Assembly: GCA_002323795.1 (NCBI GenBank)
Contig: DCPZ01000059.1
Coordinates: forward strand, 1 to 10,001
From: Flavobacteriales bacterium UBA1531
GTDB lineage: Bacteria > Bacteroidota > Bacteroidia > Flavobacteriales_D > Sanyastnellaceae
Direction: 5' to 3'
DNA: 10,001 nucleotides
Positions 6,866 through 10,001 of this stretch are shown one piece after another. The first letter of the stretch is position 1. The number at the start of each line of letters is the position of its first letter. Made by a program: the position numbers and the translations under genes. The notes beneath the pieces were generated by a model. It was not told where the DNA came from. It saw only the letters and a program-made list of their open reading frames with translations, and searched no databases.

Positions 6866-7867
6866 ATGAATTCCACCGATTCCACGCTCAACTCCACGCA
6901 CCTGCTTCGCTTTATTTTTGATCGCCGCAAAACCTTTTTTCTCATAGGTGTCATTGCAGCTGCACTATCATCCGTGGCGGCCTTGTTAATGGAAGAGCAG
7001 TTCAAATCTACCGTGATCATGTTTGCGACGCCACAACATTCCATAGGCGAGCAGTTCTATGAAGAGATCAAACGCAATGACCTGCTTGAATATGGTGAAA
7101 CCGAAGACGCCGAGCGACTCTTGCAAATTCTCAACTCCGACCGGATACGCACCCGCATCATTGAAAAATATGACCTGTGGACGCATTACGACATCAATCA
7201 GTCGATGGCCGGAGCACAAGCATTGCTGGGCAAAGAGTACAACTCCAACGTGGATGCGCGCTTGACGCGTTACGGATCAATCGAAGTTGCCGTTTTGGAT
7301 CGTGATCCGAAGCAAGCCGCTGACATGGCCAATGACATCGCTTTCCTTGCGGATTCTGTCGCCAACCGCCTGCGGAACGAGCGGGCACAAGAAGCTCTGG
7401 TTTACGCAGGATCCTCTCTGAATCAGGTTCAGAAAGAAATTCAAGACATGGAAGACGAGCTTGGCAAACTCTACGAGCTTGGCGTCTATGACTTTGCAAC
7501 ACAAATCGAAGGTTTGAATGAGCAATATGCCACCGCCATCGCGAAAGGAGCGACGTCAAATGCTGAAAAAATCAGAAAGCAAATGGCTGAAATCTCGACC
7601 CATGCGAATGATTTCAATAAACTCTCAAATCTCATCGAAGCGGCATACGAGCGCGAAGCCATCCTTAAGAAGCGTTTTGAGTTGATGAAGCTTGACGCCG
7701 AAACACAAATGCCGTCCGCGTTTGTAGTGGATTACGCTGCGCCGGCTGACAAAAAATCCAAGCCGATTCGCTGGTTGATTGTCGTCATGAGCGTCGCAAG
7801 TACTTTAGCACTCGCCCTCCTGATTCTGCTCGGTGCCGAAAACATCAAGCAGCCAAAAGTGGCATGA
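6866..7867 (+). CDS. Wzz-type polysaccharide chain-length determinant, no kinase domain
   Basis: An inner-membrane protein with a large periplasmic domain that sets polymer length for Wzy-dependent polysaccharides. The 333 residues show the family layout: a short cytoplasmic N-terminus, a first membrane helix (about 24-42), a periplasmic part beginning EEQFKSTVIMF, a helical, probably coiled-coil middle (about 160-270, rich in Glu, Lys and Ala), then a Pro-containing stretch (YAAPADKKSKPIRW) into a second membrane helix (about 303-324) and a short tail. There is no Walker-type tyrosine kinase domain after the second helix, so it is the kinase-free class of polysaccharide co-polymerase. The ATG at 6866 is the first in frame and follows the flippase stop by 15 bases. 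Its TGA overlaps the next gene's ATG in ATGA, indicating translational coupling. Confidence 0.88.
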   Translation: MNSTDSTLNSTHLLRFIFDRRKTFFLIGVIAAALSSVAALLMEEQFKSTVIMFATPQHSIGEQFYEEIKRNDLLEYGETEDAERLLQILNSDRIRTRIIEKYDLWTHYDINQSMAGAQALLGKEYNSNVDARLTRYGSIEVAVLDRDPKQAADMANDIAFLADSVANRLRNERAQEALVYAGSSLNQVQKEIQDMEDELGKLYELGVYDFATQIEGLNEQYATAIAKGATSNAEKIRKQMAEISTHANDFNKLSNLIEAAYEREAILKKRFELMKLDAETQMPSAFVVDYAAPADKKSKPIRWLIVVMSVASTLALALLILLGAENIKQPKVA

Positions 7868-9327
7868 CTCCAGCCCTGAGGATACCTCGCTATTTTTATC
7901 CGATCACAGGTGGTTATGCCGCGTTGTTGGCCGTGGCTTTCCATTTCGAATTCCCATGGCTCGCTCTTTTACCCATCGTCTTGGGCATCGCATGGCTCGC
8001 GTTTTACCGTTTAGATGCGCTGATGCTCTTGATCGTTGCATGCGTGCCACTTAGCCTCAGTTTGGAAGACCTTGAAATCGGAGGAATTGGAGCATACCTG
8101 CCAACCGAACCCCTTTTAGCCGGCATTCTGCTGTTGTTTCTAACCAAGTCCGTTTCAGGATGGCCGCTTCACTCAACAATTCTCACCCATCCGCTTTCAC
8201 GGTGGGTGCAGTGTTCATTGATTTGGATTGGTATTGCTGCAATTGCGAGCTCGCACCCTCTGGTTTCTTTCAAGTTTTTAGCGGCAAGACTCTGGTTTGT
8301 AGTGGGATTCCTATGGGTCTTGGGTGAAATGTTTCGCAGCAATAAATCGCATCGTCATCAGTTCATTCTTGCCTATGCCTTCCCTCTCTGCATCGTAATC
8401 ATCTACACCCTTGTGCGGCACGCAGGTTTTGGATTTGAAAAGGATGCTGGGCACTGGGTTATGAAACCATTTTACAAAGACCACACCTCATATGGTGCAG
8501 TGCTGGCGATGGTCATCCCCCCCATGTTTGCCTTGTTAACTTGGAACCGCTTTTCTGCTTTTGTCAAAGCAATGATTGCACTGGGACTTGCCGTGCTCTG
8601 CATCGGACTGGTTTTTTCCTACACCCGAGCGGCTTGGGTTTCGTTGGCAGCGGTGGTAGCCCTTTGGGGGCTTATGAAGCTGGGGGTTCAGCTCAAAACA
8701 CTTTTGGCCATTGGCCTGGTGAGCCTCACTTTTCTCTGGTTCGCTCAAGACGCCTTGCTGATTCAATTGGAGCGGAATCGACAAGACTCCTCCGACAACC
8801 TATCTGAACACGTTGAGTCCATTTCAAATGTGTCAAGCGATGCTTCGAATCTAGAACGTTTGAATCGATGGAATGCGGCACTGGCGATGTTCAAAGAAAG
8901 GCCCATATTGGGATGGGGCCCGGGAAGCTATCAGTTCGAATACGCTCCGTTCCAACGATCCGAAGACCAAACAATCATTAGCACCAATAACGCAGATGGA
9001 GGAAATGCCCACAGTGAATACCTCGGACCTTTGGCGGAACAAGGAATTCCTGGCCTCATTTTCGTGTTGGGTCTTTTAGGATTTTGTCTGCATCTCGGAT
9101 TCAAATTGCACCGCCAACTGCAAAATCGGGATCAAGCGCGATTAGCGATGGGTGTATTCTTGGGATTGATGACGTATTTCGTTCATGGAGTGCTTAACAA
9201 TTACCTCGACACCGATAAAGCCAGCGCACTCTTTTGGGGATTTTTCGCGCTGCTACTTGTGTGGGACCAAAGCCTTGAACTTTCGAAAGAAAGCAGCATT
9301 GCAGCGGCGGTGGAGCCTTCCGTTTAG
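7864..9327 (+). CDS. O-antigen ligase/polymerase family membrane protein (Wzy_C domain)
   Basis: A polytopic inner-membrane glycosyltransferase acting at the periplasmic face, either joining repeat units (Wzy) or transferring finished polymer to its acceptor (WaaL). The 487 residues hold roughly ten or more membrane segments. The Wzy_C signature is clear: FSYTRAAWVSLAAVVALWG with Arg255, then a long hydrophilic periplasmic loop (about 298-385) with RLNRWNAALAMFKERPILGWGPGSY and the closing NAHSEYLGPLAEQGIPGLI with His383. Both arginines and the histidine of such loops are functionally important in characterised ligases. The sequence cannot decide between ligase and polymerase. The start is fixed by the ATGA overlap with the chain-length gene, which also supports co-translation. 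The stop (9325-9327) overlaps the end of the convergent phosphatase gene. Confidence 0.9.
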   Translation: MTPALRIPRYFYPITGGYAALLAVAFHFEFPWLALLPIVLGIAWLAFYRLDALMLLIVACVPLSLSLEDLEIGGIGAYLPTEPLLAGILLLFLTKSVSGWPLHSTILTHPLSRWVQCSLIWIGIAAIASSHPLVSFKFLAARLWFVVGFLWVLGEMFRSNKSHRHQFILAYAFPLCIVIIYTLVRHAGFGFEKDAGHWVMKPFYKDHTSYGAVLAMVIPPMFALLTWNRFSAFVKAMIALGLAVLCIGLVFSYTRAAWVSLAAVVALWGLMKLGVQLKTLLAIGLVSLTFLWFAQDALLIQLERNRQDSSDNLSEHVESISNVSSDASNLERLNRWNAALAMFKERPILGWGPGSYQFEYAPFQRSEDQTIISTNNADGGNAHSEYLGPLAEQGIPGLIFVLGLLGFCLHLGFKLHRQLQNRDQARLAMGVFLGLMTYFVHGVLNNYLDTDKASALFWGFFALLLVWDQSLELSKESSIAAAVEPSV

Positions 9328-10001
9328 TGGAACCGCACCACCATGAGGGCAGTATCATCAAAACTTGGTTCCTCCCCCTTGAAATCTTTTACAGAGTCGA
9401 TGAGCGCTGCTTGAACAGCCTTTACTGGCATTCCACGACGTTCGCGCAAGATTTCCTCCATGCGTTGCATACCAAAAGGCACACCTTCCTCATTTTCCTG
9501 CTCAACCAATCCATCGGTAAAACAAACCAGTGTCGAATCGCGGTCCAATTGAACCACTCCCGTTTCTAGCGAGGGGATTTCCTTGAACATGCCCAATCCA
9601 ACTGAACCCAATTCCAACTGCTGTGTTTTACCGTCTGCAAGCATAATAACTGGCGGATTGTGCCCACAGTTGACATACTGGAGTTCGCGCTTTTTGCGGT
9701 GGTAAACTGCCGCAAATACCGTGATGTACTTCTCTCCCTTCGCATTCTCTGATACCCGCTCATTGAGTCGGTTGACTACACTGCTCAGGTCATCGGGCTC
9801 ATATTGAAAACTCGCCCGAAGGTTTGCCTGAAAATTGGACATCAAGAAAGCTGCCGCAATTCCCTTTCCACTCACATCCGCCATGCAGAAAACCATGCGG
9901 TCCTCGTCCACAGCGAAAACATCGTAATAATCGCCTCCTACTTCCAAGTGCGGTTTATAAAATGCTGCGACGTCTACGTCACGGTCATCAGGCCATTCAG
10001 T
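9324..10001 (-). CDS. SpoIIE/PP2C-type serine/threonine phosphatase (partial, N-terminus beyond right edge)
   Basis: A metal-dependent protein phosphatase of the RsbU/SpoIIE class, which usually dephosphorylates an anti-sigma-factor antagonist or a similar STAS-domain protein. The last 225 residues are visible and the frame is open to the edge, so the protein is longer; an in-frame TTG at 9947 is internal to the conserved fold and is not the start. Family motifs are all present: AFYKPHLEVGGDYYDVF with Asp24 (numbering visible residues), MADVSGKGIAAAFLMS with Asp42, VNCGHNPPVI, CFTDGLVEQEN and the closing FDDTALMVV. These Asp residues should bind the two metal ions. In this phylum such domains usually follow a GAF or other sensory domain, which would lie to the right. 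No partner gene is visible. It meets the ligase gene tail to tail with a 4-base overlap (9324-9327). Confidence 0.95.
   Translation of the reverse strand, partial: TEWPDDRDVDVAAFYKPHLEVGGDYYDVFAVDEDRMVFCMADVSGKGIAAAFLMSNFQANLRASFQYEPDDLSSVVNRLNERVSENAKGEKYITVFAAVYHRKKRELQYVNCGHNPPVIMLADGKTQQLELGSVGLGMFKEIPSLETGVVQLDRDSTLVCFTDGLVEQENEEGVPFGMQRMEEILRERRGMPVKAVQAALIDSVKDFKGEEPSFDDTALMVVRFH

Noticed and set aside
6526..7559. Minus-strand open frames opposite the flippase and chain-length genes
   Set aside because: They are antisense to well-supported membrane-protein genes and show no recognisable domain.
1..10001. Mobile elements, CRISPR arrays, tRNA or rRNA genes, toxin-antitoxin or defence genes
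   Set aside because: I looked on both strands and found no transposase or integrase motifs, no spaced direct repeats outside the coding repeats of the secreted protein, and no RNA gene signatures.

Overview
The window looks like chromosomal DNA of a Bacteroidota bacterium, probably a marine or freshwater Flavobacteriales relative. This rests on an AT-rich, non-Shine-Dalgarno start context, a giant secreted protein with GCT...NY...DDGSC cysteine linkers, lamin-tail and OB-fold modules, and a flippase N-terminus of the type common in that phylum. Overall G+C looks close to 50%. The taxonomic call is an inference from family resemblance, not from a marker gene.

Region 1 (1-3400, minus strand) is one very large open reading frame. 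It starts with a signal peptide at 3400 and runs off the left edge, with 1133 residues visible. Its modules are lamin-tail domain (LTD), cupredoxin with a complete type-1 copper ligand set, OB-fold, second LTD, second OB-fold and the start of a third LTD. Seven cysteine-bracketed linkers separate them. It is an extracellular or cell-surface protein. Region 2 (3401-3560) is a 160-base leader with no gene. Region 3 (3561-5287, minus strand) is a two-gene operon: a GT4 glycosyltransferase followed, with an ATGA overlap, by ribonuclease HII (rnhB).

Region 4 (5288-5371) is a short divergent promoter region holding four short perfect palindromes. Region 5 (5372-9327, plus strand) is a tightly packed three-gene surface-polysaccharide operon: a Wzx-type flippase, a Wzz-type chain-length determinant without a kinase domain, and an O-antigen ligase or polymerase (Wzy_C family). 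Region 6 (9324 to the right edge, minus strand) is the C-terminal part of a SpoIIE/PP2C-type serine/threonine phosphatase. It converges on the ligase gene with a 4-base overlap.

Taken together, the central genes describe assembly and export of a lipid-linked polysaccharide: sugar transfer in the cytoplasm, flipping across the inner membrane, then length control and polymerisation or ligation on the periplasmic side. The flanking genes (rnhB, the phosphatase, the giant secreted protein) have no obvious direct role in that pathway. I see no RNA genes, CRISPR arrays, insertion sequences or phage genes. I did not find a clearly new system. The most distinctive item is the modular copper-site/LTD/OB-fold secreted protein.
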